Below are positions 38,631 to 50,300 of a DNA stretch of 64,000 bases, piece after piece. A program made the translations under genes and the position numbers. The notes beneath the pieces are model-generated. The model did no database searches, was not told the DNA's origin, and was given only the letters and a program-made list of their open reading frames with translations. How positions within the stretch are numbered: position 1 is the stretch's first letter; the number at the start of each line of letters is the position of its first letter. Source of the stretch: Neelides folsomi (lineage: Eukaryota; Arthropoda; Collembola; Neelipleona; Neelidae). The stretch covers positions 434,001 to 498,000 of the forward strand of contig JAQGBZ010000008.1 of assembly GCA_034687125.1 (NCBI GenBank), read 5' to 3'.

Positions 38631-39190
38631 TACTACCAACATGGGTATCTTCGCAATGGGGATCTTGTAATAGGGAGGAGAAAGCCATTTTTTCTATTTA
38701 TGCTCCCAAGTTCCGCTCAATCGGTTCTTCTCATTCGCAACGTCTTTAGCAACATTCACTACGTGCCTCGCTTTTGCAGATTCATCGGTCAATTAAATGA
38801 CCACATTTACTTTTCACATCCTCGAGTATGAATTTCTAAAAGGAAGGTTGATCCTTTTTTTATTTTTTCCCTTCCTTTCGTTCTGCGAGAATTTCCCAAT
38901 CGATCCAACCCCTTCATTGAATCTTTGATCAATCCGCGACACTTTCTGTGAGTGGGAAGGCAAAGTTGTCACAAGACCATGTACAGATGAGCATTACATA
39001 TAGTAGTTATTGGGTCTCAGAATGTAAATCTCCTATGTTATTGACGACCATTAGAAAGTCAATTGACCAAGTGGAGTCAATTTAAGTGTGTAGATTTAGA
39101 AGGAGTCGATTCGGAACGAATGATCAATTCGGCCAAGAAATCTTATTTGATCACACGAGTTGAATACAAATGAATATCTTGGAGGGAATC
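38631..39190. other. Short non-coding gap
   Basis: I see no gene, repeat or site worth naming in this stretch. Confidence 0.6.
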
Positions 39191-39232
39191 TTCTATTTAA
39201 GAGATTCTATTTAAGAGAATCTATAAAAGAGA
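39191..39232. repeat. 14-bp tandem repeat, three copies
   Basis: TTCTATTTAAGAGA is repeated exactly at 39191 and 39205, followed by a diverged copy ATCTATAAAAGAGA at 39219. A fourth, more altered stretch follows to 39246. The repeat overlaps the stop codon end of the minus-strand exon candidate at 39207. Confidence 0.85.
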
Positions 39233-39572
39233 ATCTCTCTTGATTCGCCGAGCTATAATGAAGATTCTGATAAGTGTGTTTAATCTGGCTATTATCCTCT
39301 TGGATTAAAAGAGTGAATGACAATAGGGAGTAGGTGTGTGAAAGATCCGTCAATGGCTTCATGATCGCTTCAAAATAACCTCCAGAAAAGAAATGAACCT
39401 TCTTCTTTATGAGAATGAGATAATACTCATTGGTAATGTTCATGTGCTGAGTCCATTTGAATGTTTGAAGTTCCATTAAGGAATGAATGAGAGTATTTGG
39501 GTTGTAAGGCGAAGGATCTTGTAAATACATGGAGAGGAATAGAGAATCAATTATTTCCACTTTCACAATATT
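39207..39572 (-). CDS. Candidate last exon of a minus-strand gene
   Basis: On the minus strand an acceptor (TTGGATTTTAG, AG at 39574-39573) opens a frame at 39572 that runs 121 codons to a stop at 39209-39207. It joins in phase 0 to the segment at 39941-39756. The text contains an NIT glycosylation-type site, then FFSGGYFEAIMKPL and TYSLLSFTLLIQ, followed by a hydrophilic tail of about 30 residues. The spacing from GGYF to TLL loosely recalls the last membrane segment of arthropod chemoreceptors (OR/GR), but the key residues of that family match poorly and I do not rely on it. The last codons lie in a 14-bp tandem repeat, so the true end may differ. The length alone is within chance. Confidence 0.32.
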   Translation of the reverse strand, partial: NIVKVEIIDSLFLSMYLQDPSPYNPNTLIHSLMELQTFKWTQHMNITNEYYLILIKKKVHFFSGGYFEAIMKPLTDLSHTYSLLSFTLLIQEDNSQIKHTYQNLHYSSANQERFSFIDSLK

Positions 39573-39755
39573 CTAAAATCCAATTATAGAGGCTGAGAAC
39601 TCTCCTTGTAGATAAATCCATCAATTACATTCAGTTCGAGCTGAGGACGCGTTTGGCCATATATTACTTATATATTTAGATATTATATGACCATCTTCCT
39701 CATTCATCTTCATCGCCTGATTTGCATAATTTTTGAAAGCTTAATAAGAAATTAC
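39573..39755 (-). other. Candidate 183-base GT-AG intron
   Basis: It runs from GTAATT (39755) to TTTTAG (39573) on the minus strand. It has in-frame stops, beginning five codons in, so it cannot be read through. Its length is typical of short invertebrate introns. The donor context is AAG before GTAATT, a fair match. The pyrimidine tract before the acceptor is modest. Confidence 0.3.
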
Positions 39756-39941
39756 CTTAAATACACTCCATGGGCTAACAATAATAATAGAAATAATAAT
39801 GTAAATTCCTAACTCTTTTACCATATTTTTCCAATGGATTCTCTCTAATAACTTGGTTAGGTCAATATTATACACAATATTTATGAGGGAGAATCGGAAG
39901 TCGTTAAAGGAGAAGAAAAACTCCCACAATGAAGTTGAAAG
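39756..39941 (-). CDS. Candidate penultimate exon, membrane segment
   Basis: The frame is open for 62 codons up to the donor at 39755. The translation begins WEFFFSFNDFRFSL, then a charged stretch (LLERIHWKNMVKEL) and a clear membrane-like run GIYIIISIIIVSPWSVF just before the splice site. The exon may start at an internal acceptor (GGGAG near 39918), giving phase-compatible entry. The basic residues just before the membrane run suit a cytoplasmic flank. I found no upstream exon between 39942 and 41000, which is the main weakness. The region is AT-rich, and isoleucine-rich runs can arise from ATT repeats. Confidence 0.28.
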
Positions 39942-41700
39942 TCAAAGTTTCATATATTTCATTTTCCTAAAGGTTACTTGTCTTCTTTTCTTCTCTTTTT
40001 TCCCATTTGGTTCGTGCTGTAAAGTGATGGTTAGGTTTTCTCATAACTTACTCAGAGGAAGACAACATAAATGTAAGGGCGGATTCAACCCTTAAACAAC
40101 TTAAGCCTTAAGTCTTCTTCATTTCTTACAAAGCTTATAATCATATGAGCATGGGCAGATTACTATAATTTGAATTCCAGTAGTAAAAGATTCCATCATA
40201 TTGATCCTCGAAGGAAAAAATACCCAAGGTCTGAGTTAATTTGCTAAATTAATCCCTTTTTAATCCTTCGCTCAACAATTTAATCGTTCACCATTTAAAA
40301 CCATTTTTATGTAATTATTACTCCCCGTATCTCACTACATAATTACTTATCCTTGCTAAATTCTCTATCAACAATTTAGCTTATCTGGGCTTACATTGAT
40401 TTTTAATGTTTTTGTGTTAAAGAGATATTTACAGTGTAATCGTACAGGAATGTCGTTGTTGGTTAAACGTGCAATCTTCAACTTATTTTATTGGCAAAAA
40501 ACTAAAAAAGAAGTAAAAAAATTAAGTATTTATGAAGTTGTATTATTTATGATTTGCTTAACCAGCCTGATTTGCAATAAAGAAATGAAATGAAAAAAAG
40601 AGTATTAAAATGGTCGTATATTAAATCATAATTGAGACTACATAAAATTCATCCTTGAAGATCTTTTAAAAATGATGATGTCCAATTTTACGATCATTAA
40701 ATCAGAGTCAATTAGAAAAAGAAAAATCCTTCGAAATATTTGAATCATGAAATGGGGATTTGAAGAATACCTTTCCATCTCACCTTATTATCTTCTAATG
40801 GATTTCAGAGAGACTTCTCAATATACGAAGGTCTTTAGAATCATTGAGAGATGTCTGAGCGTCTGAATGAAAAAAAAATGAAAAATTAAATTAATGATCT
40901 TCACGTCCATTCTTATAAATTCAAAGAAAGAATTCGATTTCATTGCAATAATACAAGTAAATAATATGCACAACTTCATTTATGATTTCAAAGTTAAATA
41001 TGACTTTGCGTACAAAAAGACATGCAATTTTTTGATGGTGCAATTTTTAATAAAATCACCTTGCTAGAAATTAATGAATCGAGGAATGATGGATTAAAAA
41101 TAAGCATTTGTGTATTACCGAATAACGAAAAATTTATGCCAATGCCAGTTAAATTTCTTTATTTTTAATTTCATTTTATAAAAATTTCTCAAAATATTTT
41201 TTAGATACCACAATGCTTAAAAATTTCATAATCATTATATTAACGATAATTTCAGTTTACGGCTAAAAGCAATTGAGAATAAATGAACTTATTCAATAAA
41301 AACTCAACAAGAAATTGTCATTTGAGATCCAATTATTATTTTTTCGTGTGATTGATATATGTCCCTTATTATTATTCTATGGAGGCGATCAATCGTGAGT
41401 TCTTGAATAATTGTGTAGGATGGATTAGTGTGTTAATTAGATGAGACTTTGTTGGCTGCTTCCTTTGCTCATTTTGTATGCGGAGTTGAAGGAAATGGCA
41501 GAGGGGCCAAAGGTGCCGCCGGACCTTCATGAGGAATCTTATAGAGATCAATAGGGAAGCCATCGATAGCGAGAAAATGAAAAGATTTCACCTGTCAATT
41601 ACGACCAAACCTCGTTTATTACACTTTGCAGCTTTCTACACTTCTCCCTATGCTTCTCTTATTTCTATTATGCAGATGTGTCAAATTGGGTTATATTCAA

Positions 41701-41746
41701 ATCAGTACAAGATACAAAATATATTGAATATATTATAAGTACTGAT
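41701..41746. repeat. Compound inverted repeat / foldback
   Basis: Outer arms ATCAGTAC (41701-41708) and GTACTGAT (41739-41746) are exact complements. Between them lies a second perfect hairpin, AATATAT (41718-41724), loop TGA, ATATATT (41728-41734). The result is a two-tier foldback of 46 bases in a TA-rich island. It resembles the core of small palindromic elements, but no terminal duplication or second copy was seen. Confidence 0.7.
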
Positions 41747-41788
41747 ACATATAAAAGGCATATGACAATATGCACCTGTATTTGATAT

Positions 41789-41812
41789 ACAGATACATGT
41801 ACAGATACATTT
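41789..41812. repeat. 12-bp tandem duplication
   Basis: ACAGATACATGT at 41789 is followed directly by ACAGATACATTT at 41801, about 45 bases after the compound foldback. Confidence 0.8.
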
Positions 41813-42138
41813 CTTGCTCTACTAGAACAAACGTTGATCGAAATTATAATCAAATATTTAAAGGTGAGCTGTAACTGCATAAGACATTATTATGAAGGAA
41901 CAAGAAGCCTCGTCATAAATGAAATTATGCATTTAAAATTTATTAAGCCGATATGAAAATGATGATGATTAAAGATAACCATCGTCCCTTTGTAATATTT
42001 TGTTTATATGATCCTTTACATCTGTATATTTTAATTGCTTTTGAATATTTGATCAATGTTGACCCAATGATTTTTTTTATTACAACAACTTGGTGCACCT
42101 CGTCGTTAGCTAAACAACATTTGATGTATAATATAATA

Positions 42139-42300
42139 AGATAATATTATAAGTGGCAACTTGACGTCCCCTACCTGCCAACGATCCTTAAAGTTGTTTC
42201 CAACATCAAAGCTGGCGAGCCATCAAAGGCAATCAAGGCCCACAAGTTTTTCGACGGACGGAAACATTTGGGGGGGGGGGGGCATCGAGCAAAGGCAAAT
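42139..42300 (+). pseudogene. Possible coding relic with a G run, family unknown
   Basis: A local island of higher G+C in AT-rich surroundings carries text that reads like protein in one plus-strand frame. It begins KWQLDVPYLPTILK and includes NIKAGEPSKAIKAHKFF, with mixed codons unlike the neighbouring I/N/K/Y text. It runs into a 13-base G homopolymer and loses its character after it. The charged helical text is compatible with a transposase or other mobile-element protein, but I recognise no family. It looks like a fragment. No terminal repeats were seen nearby. Confidence 0.22.
42270..42282. repeat. 13-base G homopolymer
   Basis: Thirteen G bases in a row, far beyond any other G or C run in the window, in a roughly 36% G+C region. 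It may be true slippage expansion or a sequencing or assembly artefact. Confidence 0.9.
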
Positions 42301-45300
42301 CGCATCAATATGTTTGTATTCCAAATTAATAATCCTCATGGTCCAAAGCGTATCTTCAACTTGACATGAAACAAATGTTGTTTGGGTTCATTTCCTAATA
42401 AGAAAATAACAATTAAATATAAAAATCTCGAAATCTTTTTAAAAATTGTCAAATCTAAATTTTTATGCACATGCTTAGAGTATTACAAACTACAGTATCA
42501 TTATCATTTATAAGAAATATTTTTATTAAGAAATAATAGTCATTTATTAAATATTCAACATAAAATTCCGTGCAATAAATAAAATAATTATAATAATGTT
42601 CAAATGTTCAATTATTATTTCTAGTTCCCTTCTTAGAATAAAGTATTAGAATTTTTTAATACATTGGTCAGTTGATCACACGCTTTTACATAAGTTCATG
42701 TTTGTGTTTAGTTAATAATGGTTGCATTTTTAATTGTTTTGAAGGAATAATTATGAAAAGGTAATAAAACAATATAATAAAAATTTTGAATTGAGGGTTA
42801 AACTTCCTGGTCGGGAGATCATGTCTGGATTGGATTGACGACTCCTCAGATCCATCCTTTTTGACACGCGAATGAAGCCAAGTGAAGGAAGCCACGGTCG
42901 ACCCGTTGAGTCTTCAGGTGTCTAGAAGCCATTAAAAGCTTAATCTCCCCACAGAGTCAGGATATCAATTTCGGCCTCTGCCTGATCACTTCAATTAGCG
43001 ATTTGCCATTTTTGAGGCAAACGCCTCCTTGGGTCGGCTCCTAAGCTGTTCTCGAGCTGCCGAGAGTGTAAAAGGTCAGGCGGTATGGGATGACTAATGA
43101 GAGAGATGATAATGGGGGAGCTTATTGGGGAATTAAACACCGTTCTCCTCGCACCTCTCAAATTATCGATGGGCTCGGCGGCTCATGGTCATTAGAAGCT
43201 GAAACTGTAAAGCTGGAAGACTTCTCACTTCCCATCCACACCTGGGGAATTAATAGGCCTATCACTTGAAGAAAAATGTTCTGAACATGATCACGTGACC
43301 AGGGGCTCTTAAGGCTCTTTTAAGAATTTTGAAAAAATTACCCAACCTGATCCTCTGCACCGGAGATATTATACAAACTAAATACACGCATTGTATTAGA
43401 TCCACACACACACGTACGGCATTTGCATACATGCACTTGATGTGTGTGACTACACCGTGTAAAATTCCGTTTTGAGATGTAAAAAATGATGTTTGTCTGC
43501 TCATCGAACATTCTTATATTCTTCACATAGGGAATTCATATCTTCTTTCGAACCACTTCAGATTTCGCGAAGAGGAGGAATAAATGAGAAAAGCACTGGC
43601 GACATTCGCAGAATTTAAATTGAGTCTTTAACTCATTTTCGTACCTTCACATGATGCGTTGGAGGAATGTCGGAATCGAAGATTTGAACCAGTAGCTGTA
43701 ATCATGTAATAATAATAAGAGTTATTATCATGCGAAAAGGGCAAACGTCCAGCAAGAAGCCACATACGCTTTAATATTCCTCATCATTGCAATTTCTTAC
43801 ATATACCTAATATCCTTTTACATATTTAATATATATCTTACATACATATATGAAGTATTAAATTTAATTTGTACTGTATTACAACTATAAAATAAGATGA
43901 TTGTAGTATCTAAAGGTGCATTTACCACATAATATAATATTTATTCATTACTTGTACCATTGCATTATGTTTGCAATATATTTATAAAGCGCTTATATGA
44001 AGAATTATATGATGATAAGTGAAGTTCTAATATTCAATTCTCGTTTTCTTGAGATTATTTTAAAGGATGTGGTTATTACATGGAGAGCATCGAGTTATTA
44101 ATTGTTGTGAGAAGGAAACTTTTGATTCCTGCAACTCCTCTTGTCAAAGACCAACTGAGCAATGTAGAACACCAAAACAACTTGCTCAACATTTTAAATA
44201 TCCATCATCTCCATATTAGAGATAGGGAATAATGGGAGAGAATATGTTTGGAATATGTATGGTAGAAATATGAGATGTTCGAACGTCATAAAAATTAAAC
44301 GGTTCGTCAAAGTACGTGAATGAGTCCATGATTTCTTTGGGTCGTTTTATATATTGAAGCTATCGAGGAGTCGACCGTGTGGTTTCTCAACACCCAATAA
44401 ATGTCGACGTGGTGTATCAACGCCGAAGAGATGTCAAAAGGGTACGAAGGGAGAAGAAGAAGCTTGGAATTGACTTGGGAAGCAGATGGGACAAGATGTT
44501 GATGATGAACATCCAAGCGGCCACCGAGCTTGGAGACATTAATGAACCTCACTTTTGCGTCATGAAGAACTTTTTTGAATCATGGGACATTGAAGAAGTG
44601 AGAGACCTCTGAGGTTGTGGAAGTTGTCAGTTAGAGACGCAAGGCTCCTTATTCGGACTTGCGAAATTATTAAATTATTACGACTCCCACTCCCCTCGTA
44701 AAAAATGAGGCTGAGAGTTGGACATGTCTGAGATAAATAGAAGGAGACGGTGTGAGGTAGGAGCTTAATCACTTCGCACGACTCCTATCTGCACAGATTA
44801 AACAATGTTAATGGGAATTCGCAAGGGAGCTAAGAGAGTTAAATGGCATTTTGCTCATTTAGAAAGAAAACATTAAATTGGTTGTTTAATCGCACCTTCT
44901 CCTTACAATAAACTTCATTAATATGAATAATTTTTGCATAATAAAAGCAATTGGTGAATGGAAGTGAGAAATTTTTGGTAATTAATATTAATAATGCTAA
45001 CAAAATATTAGTATAAATATTTATTTTATTTATATCTAATGCATTTTATCATTGTATTTCATGTCGGAGAAAAATGATCTATAAAATAAAATTTTAAAAT
45101 TATTAAATTTAAAAAAATTCTAAAAATTTTTTATGAAGCATTGCAAATGCAAATAATATTTTGCGAGAATAAAATAGTATAAATGAATAAAGTTACTTAA
45201 ATTGATATTGAAATCTTCAAAGATCTCGAGGTGACTTGAAAGAGAAAGATGAAGAGACTGACGAGTTTTCAGAATTTTGTTAAATTCCTGCAGGCGGATT

Positions 45301-47342
45301 GGTCAATTGATGGAAGCTCGAAGAAATCTCAATTGATGAAAAAGGATAATTCCCATATATGACAACCCCCATGGAAAGTTCTTCACGTTTCCTTCAATTC
45401 CCGTGAATTGATATCATAATAATTAAATTTTTAATCTCTCACTCCAATCGCCCATCTCAAGGCTAGCAAATTGTTGAACGGCATTTGAAGGAGCAAACAG
45501 CTCGGAGTAAACAAAGTGGATTTAACAATCCACATTTTCCACGTAGGGAAATTCCATCTGCATTAACACAACATTAATTTTACTGACTTACAGTTAATTT
45601 CATTAAGTCTTGGCCGTGATGAAAAATACCGGGTTGAAAAAGAGCGTAATATACAAATCTTTGAAGACAAGTTAAAGGTGGTGGCGATTTTGAAGGTTCT
45701 TGTGAGAAAACTAACAAGTGTTATCAACTTATAACTTATAACTTTTCGAGCTCGGTGAGCAAAAACTTATCCGGAATGCAGTGTGGATAAGTCATAAAGA
45801 TTAAGTGTAAGTATAACATTTAGTGGGTGAGTTAAGGGAGTCTCCTCTGCAATTACTCTCAATCTGAGTAATTGCTAGCCGAGCGGTCGCAAATTATGCA
45901 ATATAATAATTATACATGGAAAAGACAGAGACAAGGGCATAAATACGTATAATATCCAATATGCAAATATGAGAAAACCATAATGAATATGAATATGTCT
46001 ATACCATGATGTCTGGTCCAAACTGCATCGTGGATCAACAATCAAATGGTCGTTATAAGGTAGTGGAAATCTTTGGGAAGGATGAGAACCTCAGAGGATA
46101 AATTGTAATTGTACATTTATGCGAACCCAACCCTCGTACTGGAAAAGAAGAAGGCATGAAGTTGAACTGCTTTTTTATCTCTGCTTATTCTCCATTTCAT
46201 TCATTTCATTGAAAGAAGGTGGGAAGTTGGATGTTCACTAAATGACCCGATGGCAATCACATTCAATCTCACACGTCCAAAGAACAGATGACACCTTGCA
46301 TTTTCAATTATTCAATCTTTAAAAAATTACTTGAGAATCATCTTTTTATGAAGGTCCAAAAATATTTTTTATGAAAAATTATTATTAAAATAATCATACA
46401 TTGGAATCCAAATTAAGTAATTTTAATATTATTTAAAATTAATTATTTCAACTATTTGTAACAGGTCAAAGTCAATAAGTGATTTAATTGTAATATTTAT
46501 TCAATCAAATTTTTTCCATTGTAAACAAAGTTTTTTGCATCATTTCAATTTTATCGTTTAAACTTTAAACTTTAAAGTGCGATGAAACAAAGATGACTTT
46601 TGATTCTGTTTTTTACGCTTGTGGAGTGTTGCGTTTATTGAGTTTAGATTCATGTAGGTAATTGAATCTAAGGTTTATTGGCTGTTTGATTGGCTGAGGT
46701 TCTTTAAGTGGGTTGTAAGTGGATTTAAATGATTCTCAATGAATTTAATTTAATTTAACGACTAGGGCTCCAATTACAATGTCATTCTCCTTCCCTTTCT
46801 CGACTCCTATGCCATGAAACGTGTCTCTGTAATAACGCTCCTCAGGCCCACCTCAGTGCAGCGTGTGTATTGGATGTAAATGGGCAAGCAATGATGATCA
46901 CAATGATCACCATCATACAATGAGATATCTGCAGATCTCGTGGCTCTCTCGACTTGTCCTTTCATTCAATAAGACCCCGATCTTGTTTCCCAAGGGAAAC
47001 TCCGGACGTTCAAACTTCTGGCCCTCGTCACTTCATTGTCTTTCTATTCCTTATTCTTTTAACCATTGTAATATGGCAATGCAGTGGAGAGCAATTGGGG
47101 GTTTATAAAACCAATGAACGTGTAGACCCAAAGGACGTAGTTGAATAATCAGAGTAATTAATTCTTCTTGTTCTCTTTCTCCCTTTGTCTTGGGATTTGA
47201 GCAATTGATAAATTACTCTCCTTCCAATCAACCGATCCCTCCTGACTCGACACTTTTACCAATGCGCACGCGGATATGAAATATAAACATTCTTACAAAC
47301 CTGATAAGTTATGCAAATATTTAAATCAATGCAAAGGAATAC
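42301..47342. other. AT-rich stretch without a supported gene
   Basis: No supported gene. AT-rich blocks occur at 42400-42780, 43800-44030, 44930-45200 and 46320-46600. A less AT-rich patch at 44370-44620 holds a plus-strand frame of 77 codons with protein-like charged text and a fair donor (GAAGAA before GTGAGA near 44601). It has an overlapping minus-strand frame and no acceptor I trust. A 7-bp stem with an AA loop (GTTTCCC/GGGAAAC) is at 46985-47000. An ACTTATA tandem lies at 45727-45744. Confidence 0.5.
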
Positions 47343-47366
47343 TTCTCATACCAATTGGTATGAGAA
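47343..47366. repeat. Perfect 24-bp palindrome within a larger inverted repeat
   Basis: Arms TTCTCATACC (47343-47352) and GGTATGAGAA (47357-47366) are exact complements around AATT, so all 24 bases are self-complementary. A second complementary pair, GCAAAG (47331-47336) and CTTTGC (47374-47379), lies 6 and 7 bases further out, giving a two-tier 49-base inverted repeat. A 24-base perfect palindrome is expected about 0.01 times in random sequence of this size and composition. Possible roles are a dimer-binding site, a hairpin, or the end-to-end remains of a small foldback element. Confidence 0.85.
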
Positions 47367-47379
47367 ACAATAACTTTGC

Positions 47380-50300
47380 TCAAATGCCTCCCAGTTTTAT
47401 TTATGAAATATAATGAGTAGCAAAAAAATATTTTTAAATTGTATAATGCGACCATGATACCTTAACATTTGAAGGAACATTTGCACAATCGTATTGTTTA
47501 TTGTATGATAATATTATTGGTAATACATTTCAGTAGTTGATACTACCATATACCAAAATGATACATTTATATTTTTATATACCAAGTACAATTCCATATC
47601 ATAAAATTACTTTTTTACATTCATTGTTTACATCTGTATAATCAAATATTTCAATTGCGCATTGTGGAGGAATAATTAGCAGATTGATATACAGAGGAAA
47701 TTGATAGTTTTATTTTATTGGCTTTCAAATTACGAGATGATATATGGAATTTTCATTGAGTGGATCTCATGGTCAATGGGATTCAATGAGATTCATCGCG
47801 AATTGAGTCTAATTCATGCAAATGAGATCGTAAAATATGAGAGATAAAGGAAGAGGAAAGGAAGACGAGAAGAGAAAGATGAATGGAAATTTAACATGTG
47901 GTCAGAAGACGCTCACAGAAGAAGCTGAGGAAAACTTCATGAAGGCGATTAAAGGAAATTCCTAAGAGAATAATTGCACGTGTGCTGGCGGGATTTATTT
48001 CACTTGGGCTGTGCAATTCCCCATGTCCAACAGGCCCAAAAATTTAATCATGGGGGACAATGCAAAAATTTCATATGGAGCACACGAGTGAGAAATGGTG
48101 AAAAAATGCAAATTGAATATTTAGTAAGTGTAATAGAGAAGGATGGGATTGGGAATTGAAGATCGTTTTATTGCTTCGACTCTTTGTTATTCAAATTTAT
48201 GCTGGCCAATCTCCCGCTTTTCATTTCACTCCAAGTCATTAATCAGAGTAATCAGCTCAAGTTCTGCAAACATGTTTTGATTCTTCTTCCTCAATTCTTC
48301 CTCAGTTGAACAATTCGGTCAAATCTTATTTGATCTTCAAACTACTTGTTTTCCATTACTTTATTTTATATTGTCATTGCTGTACAAGTGCATACCTAAT
48401 AAAAACATTACTTAAATGCAATTTATTTTATAAGTACTTATTATAGAGACATTTGAACATTATGACTTTAATCTGTAATTGGGATTTTCTCCTTAACAAA
48501 TCCTCTTATGACTCAATTTCCCCTTATAAAGAAATTTTACACTTCAAGTTTTGCGAAAAGGAAAAGTTTAAATTCGTATAAATACAAATACTGTGGGAGC
48601 TTATCTAAATAACTAAATAAACACAGCGTATCATTGTGCGAATGCACGTGTGGGGGAATTACTTATGGAATTATACGACATTGTTTGACAAGAGCTTTAT
48701 TGGAATTTACAATGCGGAAAAGGAGAAAAAGTGGGAAAATGAACAGGATTAAACTTTCGCAAGAAGGTAGATTGAGGTTTATGTTAATAAGATTAAGATT
48801 TTTCCAAGTTGTAAGTCATCGGGGGGAACCGGCGCGTTGACTTTGGTCCTTTTCCATTTTATTTACTGCAAGAAGCTCAAAAATTCCTTTGCCTTCCCTT
48901 GACTTTTACGACGCGTCAGTCGAAAATCCAAGGAAAAAATAATTTGCAAATCCATCAGCTTGGGTTTTGACAACGAAAAAGAAAATTTGAAGTTTGGCCA
49001 ACCTGAATGCCACACAGAGCTCATTAAAGTCAAAATGTATTGCTTGATAACGAAACAATCAAATTCATACCTGTGTCGTAATCGGATAAATAAAATGAAA
49101 TGTTCTTAATTGCTCGCCTCTCTTAATTACAATTACAATATCCGTTGTAATGTAATAAGATCCATTAATGTTCTTGTTGACTCAATGTTATGAATTCAGA
49201 TGGTCGATCACGTCAAGTGAGTAGTGAATTTATTCATTTCCCATCTCCTCATTCATCTCGATTCAATTAATGAGAGTTTTGAAATGGCCATCCTTATGAA
49301 TGTTGATGTAACTGGACTTCACCAAAGTCTCCCTCAAGTCAATTAAATCAAAATTCGTTCGCGTGCAAGTTTCAACTCACCAGATTTAATTGAGGGTAAA
49401 TAAACATTTTTTTCTTTTACAAAAAATGGGAGTGAGTTTTATGAAGTAATGTCTTTAATCGTTGATCCAATATATCGTTGATACGTTGAGTGAGTTTGTG
49501 AGAGTGAGAATGAGTTCCTTACGGCTACGGCCATTCATCCAAAGTGTAGCATTTCTGAATTATTCAATTCAACTTAATTGAGAACGAGGTGGCTCAAGTT
49601 TTTACACTCAAAAAATCCCCTTTACGTTTTCCCCCTTCGGCTCGTTAATTAAAAAGTTGAACTAATTCGCCCAAGTGACACTCCCTTCTTCAAACCGAGG
49701 TCGGGGTGGTTGGACATAAATAATGTTAATCGTTTATTAATTGGATTTCCTTTCCTTTCATTGCAAATAAATTCGCCAATCCTTTCAATTTAATCCTTAA
49801 AAAATTCTGTTAATTAATGAAGGATGAAATGAGAAACTTGTTAAATATAATGCAAAGGTGTTCAAAAGTGTGCAATGTGCATAGGTATGATGACTTTCTT
49901 TGCTAAATGCAAAATGTGCATTCTAATATCAGTATAATTATTTCGTATATACCACACATATAAGTAAAATCTGTAGTATAACACAGCAGATGATTTTCTA
50001 TTTACCTTTTTTCCTTCCTTCCAATGAGATTGAGAAAAATGTGAATGTGTTCATTTGGGATAAAAACAAAGTTAAAAACAATGTGGTTTCTTGATGAATG
50101 TTCTTACTTGTGTAAAAGGTCAAACGAGAGTTGAGAGAGTTTCAAAAAGTATTGATTTGACATGGTTCATTCTTTTTAAACTCTCAAATGGGACTCAATG
50201 AAGAGTGAATGAGAAGAACTTTCCCTCTTTTCCTCCTTCCTCATCTTCTCCATCCGAACCGATAGGATTTCTTATAAACAATTCCATAAATAATGGGAGA

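Larger units (their letters stand above)
39942..42138. other. AT-rich stretch without a supported gene
   Basis: I looked here for further minus-strand exons of the gene candidate ending at 39207 and found none I trust. The sequence at 40260-41260 is strongly AT-rich. A compound hairpin (41701-41746) and a 12-bp duplication (41789-41812) lie in a TA-rich island at about 41690-41830. Confidence 0.5.

Noticed and set aside
44307-44612. Overlapping plus- and minus-strand frames with protein-like charged text
   Set aside because: The two strands shadow each other, there is no acceptor, no family is recognised and length is within chance.
45870-45900. GCCGAGCGGTCG resembles the A box of a serine or leucine tRNA
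   Set aside because: The following sequence has no anticodon arm or B box and the ends do not pair, so no tRNA can fold.
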